A stretch of 64,000 nt of DNA, from NCBI GenBank assembly GCA_030429545.1, contig JAUIFF010000010.1, positions 244,507 to 308,506 of the forward strand. Direction: 5' to 3'. How positions within the stretch are numbered: the first letter of the stretch is position 1; each line of letters opens with the position of its first letter. The notes under the pieces are model-generated. The model made no database searches, was not told the origin of the DNA, and saw only the letters and a list, made by a program, of their open reading frames with translations. A program made the translations under genes and the position numbers. Shown piece by piece: positions 14,722 through 23,254 of the stretch. The stretch is from Polyangia bacterium (GTDB taxonomy: Bacteria > Myxococcota_A > Polyangia > Nannocystales > Nannocystaceae).

Positions 14722-17700
14722 TTACGTCCCTGCACAAACATCGAGCTGTTGTGCGGTTTGTGAATTGTGGCGACGAAGCCGGTCACACGCCTGCGCGCGG
14801 AGGCGGTCGATCGAAAGGGCAAACTCTCCGGCAAGCCCCTGTCGACCGCCGACAAATAGCCGGTGACCGTCTTGCGAAATAGCGATGGCTTCGATCGGTG
14901 TCGGGTAGGCCATGAATTGAAACAGGGATTCGATCCCATTGTCCGTCGTTCGGTAAACATAGACATTGCCGGCCCGATCGCCAACGACGAGCCTAGATGC
15001 CGCGGCCGCGTAGGCTGCGTGCGACGGGACGGCGGAAGTTTCCCACGAATCCACCTTTTGCCCCCGTCGAAACAGGCTCAAGCCACGGTCGGTGCGGGCC
15101 CCGATTCCCAATGGGCCGAGCGGGAAGACCTCCAGGGGTGTTGGCCGTCGGCGCTTGGCATCCCACACGAGGTCAACTGGAACTCGGTGTTCGCCAAACA
15201 ACTCAAAGGTCGTCGTCGTCGGGGTGATCTCGACAGACTCGTAGTTCCGCAGACGTTCGTTCTCGACGGTCCAGAAGTCGATACGCGCCTGGGTGACCAG
15301 GGCAAATTGTGGAGACTGCCCCGAAAAGATTGCTCTCGCATCACGCGGGACGACTTCTTGCTGCAGGACAGACCCATCTTCGATCCCCTGAAGAATGAGG
15401 TGGCCATTCGTGTCAAGCGTGAGGAGTACGTCGTTGAAAAACCAACTCGCGGTAATCTCGTGGGTATGATGCCCGAGCGAACGCATCTTCCATACGCCAT
15501 CCGTGGGCTCGAGTAGTTGCGCCATCGCGTCCGCGCCGGCGACAAACACCATGTCTTTTTGCGGATGAAGTGTCAGCATACTCGCAGCATGGGGCATATC
15601 AATACCAGTGCATATACGGCCAGTGGGACAGATGTAGGTGCGCTTATTTGTGATAAAGACGAGCTGATCGCTGGCGAGATATCCAGCCCCCCGGGGATTC
15701 TCCCGGTGACTATGCCGCTTTCGTTGTTGAGTCGGTTGGGCGAGTTCAGCCGACCAAACTTCGATGTCTGCGTGGTTGACGGTGATGAGTTGACCATTCC
15801 GGCTAAAGTGCACCTCAACATCATCGGACATTCCCTGGCGGAGTTGATGCCGCGTTGTCCGAGTACTGTGCCAAAGCCCTCCCTCACCATCTAAGAAAGC
15901 AAAGTTTTCACCGTAACTTCCGGAAAAAGCAGCTACCCCAGAGGAGCCAACAACCGGAATTTCGTTTTTCCCCAAGATACGGAACTCCCCGGGTATGAGG
16001 GGCGTAGCGATGGCAATATTGCCAAACAAAGAAGCATCGAATTGCTTGACACTTGTCGCCCGCTGGGTCGGCTCCCCATACCTGCAGCCCGACTCTTGGA
16101 GGTCGTATTCCAACAGCACCCCAAGATCGTTCAGTACAAACAAAAGGCTGGCATCATGTGAGAAATCGAGTTGTTGTGGGGGCCTGGAAATTTGCGGAAG
16201 CAAGTAGCGCTTCTCGGGCTTGGTCGGACTCCAAAGCCCGACTTCACCGGTCGCCAAAGTGCCGTAGAGGCACTTTCCTGTGGAGTTAAACGCAAAGTCT
16301 GGTTGTTCGGGAAGAAGCGATCCAAGTGGTGTTTGAGTTTTCCATGCGATTAGCTGAGCATCTTTTGTCAGCACAGCGAGGTGCTTACCACCCACATCAA
16401 AAACTGCACGCCGCAACGGCGCCCTGGGAGTGCGGGCATCCTTTGTTGTTAGCTGCAGCCCCCCCTCGGTGATTTGGCCGACCTGCAGCTGCCCATCGGC
16501 TGTGAAGGCGTGAACAGTTTCATTGTTACGAGCAAATGCGAGGTATTGACTCCTGTCCAGAGGGAGAATTCCGAGCTGGGGTTCGCGGACGTCCCGACTC
16601 CACGTGGCCACCGCTCCGTCATCGCAGATCGCCAAGTACTGTGCCTTGGCCCAACTGTAGTCATTTGCCACTAGTTGTACCCGAGAACCCTGTGCACACG
16701 ACCACCGCGCTTCGAGCCGGGAACTGTGGATCGCCTTGACGAGCTCCCGATAATGCTCGGCTGTTGTATGCTCGGTCGTGCCGGTAGAGGTAATCGCCGA
16801 AACAAGAGCGCGCGCCCGCTGTTCGGCGGATGGGCGTGTTGATGCATCAGTTTGACCCGCTCCGTTGGGCGCCGGCTGAGGTGAAAGGTTTGTCGGGCTC
16901 ACGTGACGGGCTGAATTTTGTCGGGCGTCCGGCCATGAGACGAATACGATTGCGCAAATCAGACCCACCGCGAGGGTCGCTAGGACCTGGAGATTACGGC
17001 GTTTACGGGTACAGCGGCGAATCAGCTCGCGCTCCGCTTGTGTCCACACTCGCATATGAGCGCGTTGCCTGAGCAACAACCGAATATCAGCAGACCGGAG
17101 TGAGCGCTCCCCCGTCTCGATGGTTGCCAATAATTTGGTGGCGCGAATACTCGGCCAGGTGGAGTGTTCGTAGCATGTGACGATTGCCCCGGCCCAGATT
17201 GGATGTGTCACGTGGGAGGTCGTGCCCTGAACGTGTAGTAGACGGACACGTCGCAGAGCTTCCTGCACTTTGGCTAATGTTGAAGGGACTGCATAACGCT
17301 GCGCGCAGGCGTGTTGGGTGCGCTCGATCGTGCGCAGACTTGTGTCGACGTGAAACCGCAAGAGATCGAGCGCAATCGCTTTGTTTTCACCGAGTTGATC
17401 GAGCTGGAATCTTAGTAGCTTGGTCCACAAACCTTGATACAGCTCCTCCTGATAAAGATCGCTAGAAAAATGAAAGGTTGTTACTCCGCGCGGGCCTACA
17501 CGGGGTACTCGAACCGTCCAAAGATAGGTCAGGAGCTGTTGAAGGACTGGGGCGACCACCCCCCTGCCGTCGAGTGCAAGGTCTGCGAGCAGGCGGGTAC
17601 TCAGGGGTTCATCGATGACCAAATGGTAATATGATCGGGGATCCCGGCTGTCAGGGCTCCGCAGGATACTGCGGAGTTTGTCTCGGGAGAGCGGCTCCAA

Positions 17701-18972
17701 CCGATACTCGGTTGGGAGTGTGCCACGTTCGTGTAGCTGGTGGCGAATCGAGGGGAGTTGCTGCGCGTCCAAAACGAGCACCAAATGCCCATCGATACCG
17801 GCCTTGAGGGCCTCCAGCGTTGGCCCCATCGCCTGCCAAAAATCCGTTGTGCAAATGTTGAAATCCAAGTCGAAGACGACGACCAGCGGACGGGCCGTTT
17901 GGGCCTCGACCGCGCGCCAACCCGACGCGAGAGCTACCTCTGTCGGAGGGCTGACGATGAGGGCCTCACCCAGTTTCGATACGGGGTCATCCCCCCTCAA
18001 TAGTTGAATGTAGCGGACATTTACCTGGGTTTCGAGGCGTGGGATCAGGCCGGCAACCATGAGGGAGGTCTTGCCGACGCCGGTCGCCCCATAGACAATC
18101 AGAACATGATTATCCCGCGCCGTCGTGAGTGCCAGATAAATATCACGTGTCTCCTGCTCCCGCCCGATAAACAGATTTGTGTGCGCCCGCGTATAGTGTG
18201 ATGTGCCGACAAATGGTGAGTCGGGCCAGATCGTTACGCGGGGTTTGGGTAGACCAAAAAGCGGGCTGTCCGCGGCTGTTTGCAATGTCCATTCGGCAGC
18301 TTGCCGGGAGCTTGTAAACAGCTCCCATCGCTCGCCAGGTCTGTGAAAGTCATTGAGATCGAGTTCGCGGGCAGAACCTCGGGGAGCGTGCTCTGTCGCC
18401 TCAACTTGGCTCATCGCCTCAGAAAACGCGCATTCAATCGTCAGCCCCGAGCCGAGGCCTGCATAGAAACGTTTGGCAAACAGACAGGCGATCGAGTCGT
18501 CGATCGAGGTGGATGTCACAATTACCGCAGGGACACCCGCAGCTACCATCGCCTGCCCCTGTTTTGACGTCGCGCATCCGTTGAGGAACACAAGCGCGAC
18601 CGAAGGTAGATGTGTAATCACAACCGCAAGCGAATCGCCACGGATCGGTACCGGAACCTCCCCGAGACCGGCCGAGTCGAGGAAAAGATGCGTGTCGTGT
18701 GCATGCCCCGCGTAGTGGAAAACAGCGAGAGAGCGACGGAGTGTATGCTCTTGCAACGCGTCGTAAACCTCGTCGCTGGTCGCGTCGGCGAGCACTCTGG
18801 TCTCACATACGTTCCCACGAACCGCAGCGGAGAGTGCGTTTTGGATGCCTCGGAGCTCGACGCGGACATTGCGTAAAAATGAACCGTCTGACGTCCGGTT
18901 GTTCGAGGTGATGACGAGAACTGTTGGTTTGACGCTCAAGTAAAGCCCGGCTTCCGATCGAGATGAATTCAT
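14722..18972 (-). CDS. CHAT protease - STAND NTPase - WD40 repeat protein
   Basis: The 1416-residue protein has three parts. Residues ~10-230 are a CHAT protease (His in AVFHYAGHAHD, Cys in LVFLNGCATSKQ). Residues ~260-640 are a STAND/AAA P-loop ATPase (Walker A YGATGVGKTSL near 294; hhhhD in RPLVVVFDLDF). After a hydrophobic span (LATLAVGLICAIVFVSW, ~680), residues ~760-1400 form a WD40-like propeller (repeats such as YLAFARNN-ETVHAFTADGQ, and FVGGRQGLAG near the end). This is the plan of prokaryotic NLR-like immune sensors: the propeller senses, the STAND oligomerises and CHAT kills. It is convergent with the CBASS operon and may work alone or share substrates. Confidence 0.87.
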   Translation of the reverse strand: MNSSRSEAGLYLSVKPTVLVITSNNRTSDGSFLRNVRVELRGIQNALSAAVRGNVCETRVLADATSDEVYDALQEHTLRRSLAVFHYAGHAHDTHLFLDSAGLGEVPVPIRGDSLAVVITHLPSVALVFLNGCATSKQGQAMVAAGVPAVIVTSTSIDDSIACLFAKRFYAGLGSGLTIECAFSEAMSQVEATEHAPRGSARELDLNDFHRPGERWELFTSSRQAAEWTLQTAADSPLFGLPKPRVTIWPDSPFVGTSHYTRAHTNLFIGREQETRDIYLALTTARDNHVLIVYGATGVGKTSLMVAGLIPRLETQVNVRYIQLLRGDDPVSKLGEALIVSPPTEVALASGWRAVEAQTARPLVVVFDLDFNICTTDFWQAMGPTLEALKAGIDGHLVLVLDAQQLPSIRHQLHERGTLPTEYRLEPLSRDKLRSILRSPDSRDPRSYYHLVIDEPLSTRLLADLALDGRGVVAPVLQQLLTYLWTVRVPRVGPRGVTTFHFSSDLYQEELYQGLWTKLLRFQLDQLGENKAIALDLLRFHVDTSLRTIERTQHACAQRYAVPSTLAKVQEALRRVRLLHVQGTTSHVTHPIWAGAIVTCYEHSTWPSIRATKLLATIETGERSLRSADIRLLLRQRAHMRVWTQAERELIRRCTRKRRNLQVLATLAVGLICAIVFVSWPDARQNSARHVSPTNLSPQPAPNGAGQTDASTRPSAEQRARALVSAITSTGTTEHTTAEHYRELVKAIHSSRLEARWSCAQGSRVQLVANDYSWAKAQYLAICDDGAVATWSRDVREPQLGILPLDRSQYLAFARNNETVHAFTADGQLQVGQITEGGLQLTTKDARTPRAPLRRAVFDVGGKHLAVLTKDAQLIAWKTQTPLGSLLPEQPDFAFNSTGKCLYGTLATGEVGLWSPTKPEKRYLLPQISRPPQQLDFSHDASLLFVLNDLGVLLEYDLQESGCRYGEPTQRATSVKQFDASLFGNIAIATPLIPGEFRILGKNEIPVVGSSGVAAFSGSYGENFAFLDGEGGLWHSTRTTRHQLRQGMSDDVEVHFSRNGQLITVNHADIEVWSAELAQPTQQRKRHSHRENPRGAGYLASDQLVFITNKRTYICPTGRICTGIDMPHAASMLTLHPQKDMVFVAGADAMAQLLEPTDGVWKMRSLGHHTHEITASWFFNDVLLTLDTNGHLILQGIEDGSVLQQEVVPRDARAIFSGQSPQFALVTQARIDFWTVENERLRNYESVEITPTTTTFELFGEHRVPVDLVWDAKRRRPTPLEVFPLGPLGIGARTDRGLSLFRRGQKVDSWETSAVPSHAAYAAAASRLVVGDRAGNVYVYRTTDNGIESLFQFMAYPTPIEAIAISQDGHRLFVGGRQGLAGEFALSIDRLRAQACDRLRRHNSQTAQQLDVCAGT

Positions 18973-19076
18973 CGAGCACGTCGTGTCTGGGAATTACTGG
19001 GCTCGACCACCGAGTCGGTTTCAATCCGGGAGCGGTTCTGCCTTCGGTGTGACGACCCTAGACCGCGGGTAAATGG

Positions 19077-19721
19077 TTAGTTCGGGCTGTAGAGGTAGAT
19101 AACCTTTGTCGGCACACGTTCGAGAATCCCGTCGTCGGTTGTTGTCAGGCTCAGGACTCTTGAGCGATTGGTAAGTGCCCGGACAACTTCAGTCTGCGGC
19201 CACCCATATCGCTCGACGATATTGGCGAATCTTCGGGTCGTTGCCTCGTCTTTCTCCCTGCGGCGGCGCTCAAACTCTTCCGGGCTCATCGGCCGACTCT
19301 TGAGCTCGTAGGCGATGTCAACATCACCAACTGGATCCACCTCGGGCCGTAAAAAGCTTCCGAACAAGATCAGCTTCGCTACGACATACAAGTAGTCTGG
19401 GTTTGCATTGATTGACTGCGCTCTTTCTAACAAGCCATCGAGATGCCGCTGGGCAACACTCCGCGAAACCGGGCGGGTGAACCGAGCTGACGCTAGTGCA
19501 TTACCCTTCACGGTGGTCCCCCAAACCGATTCTCGCCGCTCAATCAAGCCAAGTCGGCTCAGCTCTTTCACAACGTTGTTGGCTTGCTTGCGGGTTATAC
19601 TGAAAAAATTACCGAAATCTCCCGGCGACCAACCACCGGTTCGACCGCCGAGCTGACGCATGCAGTCCCGAACGACCTTGGCCGAGAACCCTGCAAATGT
19701 ATCGGATGATTGTACACGCAT
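19077..19721 (-). CDS. Winged-helix protein fused to MNT-type nucleotidyltransferase
   Basis: ATG 19721 is chosen because AGCAAGGAC lies about 10 nt upstream; an in-frame ATG at 19805 adds 28 residues of unlikely character. The N-terminal half is a winged helix (GDFGNFFSITRKQANNVVKE, then LGLIERRE). The C-terminal half has the minimal nucleotidyltransferase motif FGSF... GDVDIAYE (Gly121-Ser122, Asp133 and Asp135). Such proteins occur as regulators or as antitoxin-like MNT enzymes. Its place at the island edge suggests regulation of the CHAT-STAND gene, but that is inference. Confidence 0.75.
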   Translation of the reverse strand: MRVQSSDTFAGFSAKVVRDCMRQLGGRTGGWSPGDFGNFFSITRKQANNVVKELSRLGLIERRESVWGTTVKGNALASARFTRPVSRSVAQRHLDGLLERAQSINANPDYLYVVAKLILFGSFLRPEVDPVGDVDIAYELKSRPMSPEEFERRRREKDEATTRRFANIVERYGWPQTEVVRALTNRSRVLSLTTTDDGILERVPTKVIYLYSPN

Positions 19722-19939
19722 TTCTTTGTCCTTGCTGATACAGCACCTCTGTATCTCGAGTCCACAGGGCACTCGACTCCTTGAAGGTACAGTGGTGAGC
19801 TCCATGTTGAGCCATCAACGATACTCCAGCACCGACTACGACCCGCCGGCAATGAGATAGCGCACTTTCGGACACATAGCGCGATATAGTATCTGACATT
19901 TCTTGGGCTGCGGCGGACATCGCCGGGCTGAAGGCAGCT

Positions 19940-20007
19940 GTTGCGAATGTAAATTTAGTTGGTGGGCGTGCTCGCTCCGGGCGGCGTTAGAGATGTATCT
20001 GACAAGC
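19940..20007 (+). pseudogene. Remnant of ribbon-helix-helix gene (relative of 57404-58249)
   Basis: GGGCGGCGTTAGAGATGTAT (from 19979) and the preceding ~35 bases match, with few changes and an internal deletion, the C-terminal coding part of the RHH gene at 57404-58249. It encodes the identical peptide RAALEMYLTS. It is a short decayed copy on the plus strand. The surrounding gap 19722-20158 holds nothing else I can support. Confidence 0.6.
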
Positions 20008-20158
20008 ATACTAGCACTTACCAGTGTGAAAAAACCCCCACGTGTCACGGTGTTTAGAAATCCGGTCAGGAGGCTGGGTTATTTCGAACAACCTATTTCT
20101 CAAAAACTACACACAATCGAACAAATGCGGTGATTTGACCGCGGCTCCAGAGAATTAA

Positions 20159-20390
20159 ATGCGTGCCACTATATTAAAGGTTGCGCATCACCAACTGGCG
20201 CTCCTCGACAACCTCGGCCGTGTATTTACAACGACTGAACACAATCTCGACACCAACAACCAGGCCGAATTCTACCACACCAAGCTCACTCTCGACATAG
20301 AGGGCAACCTCCTCGAAGTCCTCGATGCCAACAAACATATCGCAACCACCGATACCTACGCGGCCGGGCTCGCCGACACCGAGGGCGAGC
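20159..20390 (+). pseudogene. RHS/YD-repeat protein fragment
   Basis: About 77 codons read as an RHS-type repeat (ALLDNLGRVFTTTEHNL... TKLTLDIEGNLLEVLDA), as in Tc-toxin C subunits and polymorphic toxins. The repeat has no proper start and is fused in frame to a kinase fragment, so it is a truncated piece and not a working gene. Confidence 0.6.
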
Positions 20391-20410
20391 AGCTGTGCGG
20401 TCTGGAGGCC

Positions 20411-20650
20411 GGGTCGATGATCGTCGGGACGCCCGACTACATGGCGCCGGAGATGTTTCTCGGAGATGCGCAGAGGCTGTCTCCGAGAACAGATGTCTAC
20501 CTGCTCGGCGGGATCCTCTACGCCCTGCTCGCGGGGCGACCGCCGCGCAGCGAGTCGTCGATCGAGGCGGCGCTGCGGAGCGCGCTGAGGGCAGACATCG
20601 CGCTCCCGAGCGAGGTCCCGGGTCCGCTCGCGCAACTCTGCGAGCGGGCG
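20411..20650 (+). pseudogene. Ser/Thr kinase C-lobe fragment
   Basis: The plus strand encodes the activation-segment end and C-lobe of a Hanks kinase: GSMIVGTPDYMAPEMFLG, then RTDVYLLGGILYALLAGRPP. It is joined to an RHS fragment upstream and abuts, tail to tail, an N-lobe fragment on the other strand. The catalytic loop is missing from both pieces. Confidence 0.68.
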
Positions 20651-20652
20651 CC

Positions 20653-21027
20653 CCACTCGACGCCCTCTATCTTGCGCAAGACGATCTGTGGCGAGTCACG
20701 CTCGGAGTGGCGAATGCCGTAGACAGGGACGATGTTCGGATGCTCGAGCGCTCCGGTGATCCGCGCCTCTCGGACCAGGTTGTCGCTCATCGCCGGCGCG
20801 CCGCTCAGCTCGGGCTGGAGCGACTTGAGCGCCACATCGCGGGCGAGCGCCGGCTGGTGGGCGAGATGCACGACACCCATCCCGCCGGCGCCGAGCAGCG
20901 TGTCCCGAATGAGCGTCGTCCGGCGCGCGTCGAGGTGACCCGCGTCGCCGATGTCCATACGCGCGACCTCGGTGCGCCCTCTGCAACGCACACGCGCGTA
21001 GTGTAGAGTCTGTTGCTCCGTGAACGA
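20653..21027 (-). pseudogene. Ser/Thr kinase N-lobe fragment, inverted relative to the C-lobe piece
   Basis: The minus strand encodes a kinase N-lobe: glycine loop LLGAGGMGVVHLA, lysine in RDVALKSLQPE, and EHPNIVPVYGI, up to IVLRKIEGVEW. It then stops matching exactly where the oppositely oriented C-lobe fragment ends. The pieces could come from one kinase or from two related ones. Confidence 0.65.
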
Positions 21028-21080
21028 GATAGAGCGCTCCACCGTGCCTCCCGGAGGTTGCGATCGCGCTGACGCGCGAG

Positions 21081-21158
21081 CTAGAAGTGCGCCGCCGGTC
21101 CGAGCCCGAACGCGGGCACATGCTCTACACCCTCGTCTGCGCCCAGCAGCGTGTAGTC
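21081..21158 (-). pseudogene. Outer-membrane beta-barrel C-terminal fragment
   Basis: Twenty-five codons on the minus strand end with GVEHVPAFGLGPAAHF and a TAG. The final Phe is the usual C-terminal signature of outer-membrane barrels. The piece lies back to back with a plus-strand barrel fragment starting 5 bp away. Confidence 0.5.
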
Positions 21159-21162
21159 GAGC

Positions 21163-21395
21163 TACGAGCGCGAGCTCGTGACCGACTGGCTCGAGCTCGA
21201 GCTCAACGTCGCGCTGCTCTCGGCGCCTGATGGCTTCCACGTGCCCATCGACCTGCTGTTCAAGAAGCCGTTTCACATCAACCGCCACTTCACGCCGTAT
21301 ATCGCGGTCGGGCCGGCACTCGAGGCGCGGCTCGAAGACACGAACTCCTTGACCGGCGGCGTGACGGCGGCCGCCCAGCTCACGGTTTGGCCCCG
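21163..21395 (+). pseudogene. Outer-membrane beta-barrel internal fragment
   Basis: The plus strand reads YERELVTDWLELELNVALLS, then LLFKKPFHINRHFTPYIAVG and a hydrophobic strand GGVTAAAQLTV, as in myxobacterial outer-membrane barrel proteins. After ~21390 this frame turns into low-quality Arg-rich sequence. A different plus frame (FGPELALIRGAVHSA, then MSASAIDKTTLIHLYRGELG to a TGA at 21550) looks like yet another gene piece. Confidence 0.55.
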
Positions 21396-21557
21396 AACTT
21401 GCTCTGATTCGAGGCGCCGTGCACAGCGCGGCGGGAGACGACGAACTCATGAGCGCGAGCGCGATCGACAAGACCACTCTCATTCACCTCTATCGCGGCG
21501 AGCTCGGGCGGTACCGACGCTCGCTCGCCGCCGCAACGCACCGGTCGTGATGCAACA

Positions 21558-22424
21558 TCACCCTTGATCTTCTGAGACCTCGAGGCTGTAGTGGTCGTAG
21601 GGATTCCCCGCGTAGTTTGTCTTGAGACCGCCCACGTCCTCGGCTCGCTTGCTGCTCAGGTCGCACGCGTTCGACTCCTTGATGTAGTCGAACGAGACGC
21701 ACCAATCCCGTCGAGACACATCGGTGCACGCCTCGGCGCAAGCGGCTGGCGAAACACCGGTGAGGAGCTCGATATTGTGGCCTAGGATCGCCGCGTTTGC
21801 GGTGCGCTCGAACAACGTAAGGCTAGGTTTGCGGAGCGAATAGTGATCGAAGGGATCGTTTGCGTAGTCGGTTTTCAAGCCTCCGACGTCGCTTGCGACA
21901 ACGTCGCTTAGGTCGCACTTCGCAGCTGCCTTGTAATAGTCGAATGAGACACACCAATCCGAGTGCTCCGGCGCCAGGCAGGCCTCGGCACAATCCTTCC
22001 GCGTCACATCGACGAGCTGTTTGCGGTTGTGATGCCTGATGGCCGCATTCTGCGTCTGGCGGAATTTCAACAGTGCGCCCTCATGGAGGCTGTAGTGGTC
22101 GAAAGGATTGTCGGCGTAGTTGGTCTTGAGACCACCGACATCCGCCGCGCGGTCATCGCTCAGATCACACTGAGCGCTGGCCTTGTAGTAATCAAAGGAC
22201 ACGCACCAGCCGAGTCCGACACACGCGCTGGCACAATCCAACACACTGACGTCGTCGAGATGTTTGTTGTTATGGCCGGAGATCGCTGCATTCGCGGTGT
22301 GCGTGAACGCGTTTTGGGATGTCTCAGCAAGCGCCGTGCTCGAGTAAATCGAGGCGGTTGTCGCTAGAGCGAGGCCGATGATATTGGTTCGTAGAATACG
22401 CTTAGGGGTCGAATACGTGGACAT
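21558..22424 (-). CDS. Secreted protein with three PAN/Apple-like domains
   Basis: ATG 22424 follows a good SD (GGAAGGAAAG). A signal peptide covers about residues 1-33 (basic start, then IIGLALATTASIYSSTALA). Three repeats of ~75 residues follow. Each contains NAAI-HN, a DC-(A)-EAC cysteine pair, WCVSFDYYKA, CDLS and DVGGLKT-Y... DHYSL, the four-cysteine pattern of PAN/Apple adhesion domains. Very similar repeats occur in the lipoprotein at 23255-24937 and in the kinase ectodomain at 31994-35194. A hairpin CCGGC-N6-GCCGG lies in the 5' leader (22471-22486). Confidence 0.85.
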   Translation of the reverse strand: MSTYSTPKRILRTNIIGLALATTASIYSSTALAETSQNAFTHTANAAISGHNNKHLDDVSVLDCASACVGLGWCVSFDYYKASAQCDLSDDRAADVGGLKTNYADNPFDHYSLHEGALLKFRQTQNAAIRHHNRKQLVDVTRKDCAEACLAPEHSDWCVSFDYYKAAAKCDLSDVVASDVGGLKTDYANDPFDHYSLRKPSLTLFERTANAAILGHNIELLTGVSPAACAEACTDVSRRDWCVSFDYIKESNACDLSSKRAEDVGGLKTNYAGNPYDHYSLEVSEDQG

Positions 22425-22628
22425 TTTTCTTTCCTTCCGGGTATCAGAGGTTGGTTTGTGAGACGCCGGCAAAATCGCCGGTTATCCCCATACACGTGAC
22501 CCGTAGCGAAACACCGCCACCCCGCAGAAAAATCGCCGCGCTTACCCACCTAGAACCCACCAGACCCCGTATCCGCGGTCGGCTCGGGCCTGCGTTATTC
22601 GCCGCGATACACGGCTCGTTCGGCTGAT

Positions 22629-22870
22629 TTCCCAGACTCTGGTGGTGACTCTCGGGTGGGAGACAAGAACCCCGACGTGGGTTCGGAAGTTGGAAGGAGT
22701 TCCCAGACTCTGGTGACTCTCGGGTGGGAGACAAGAAACCTCGACGTGGGTCCGGAAGTTGGCAGGATTTCCCAGACTCTGGTGACTCTCGGGTGGGAGA
22801 CAAGAAACCTCGACGTGGGTCCGGAAGTTGGCAGGATTTCCCAGACTCTGGTGGTGACTCTCGGGTGGGG
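22629..22870. repeat. Tandem 69-71 bp repeat, three copies plus a partial
   Basis: Units start at 22629, 22700, 22769 and 22838 (partial), each opening with TTCCCAGACTCTGGTG. The second and third units are identical over 69 bp. The outer copies carry an extra GGT. There is no coding support in either strand. The array lies in the gap 22425-23254 between divergent secreted-protein genes, and the rest of that gap holds no gene. Confidence 0.9.
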
Positions 22871-23254
22871 GTGCTCTACGTAGGCATCGATTATCCCATT
22901 TAACGCCTCTCACCCCCGGGATGATTCTCAACAGAGACTCCCGCCGGAATAACCGGACTTCACGGTGGCAGATCAACCTCCGGGACATCCCCCGAGGCCA
23001 GCGATGGAGCGACCGAGGTCCAGAGTCAAATATTTTCGTGCCCAGCAACGCGCCGTCCAGAACGAGCGAGGCCATCGACGCAGGTGCGAACGTGAAGCTT
23101 TTCCGACACGGAGGGTCGCCAGGGACGCCAACGGACGGTGTCGCCCGATGCAACAAGAAAAACTTGGCGGGATTGTGCGCCGGCTTTCGTGGCTGTGATT
23201 GCGAGACTGCCGACTGCCGATAGGCAGCGCGGGACTCAGGAGAGGACTCCAACT

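Noticed and set aside
22629..22870. CRISPR-like array
   Set aside because: Whole 69-bp units repeat, including the would-be spacers, so it is a simple tandem repeat. No cas genes are in the window.
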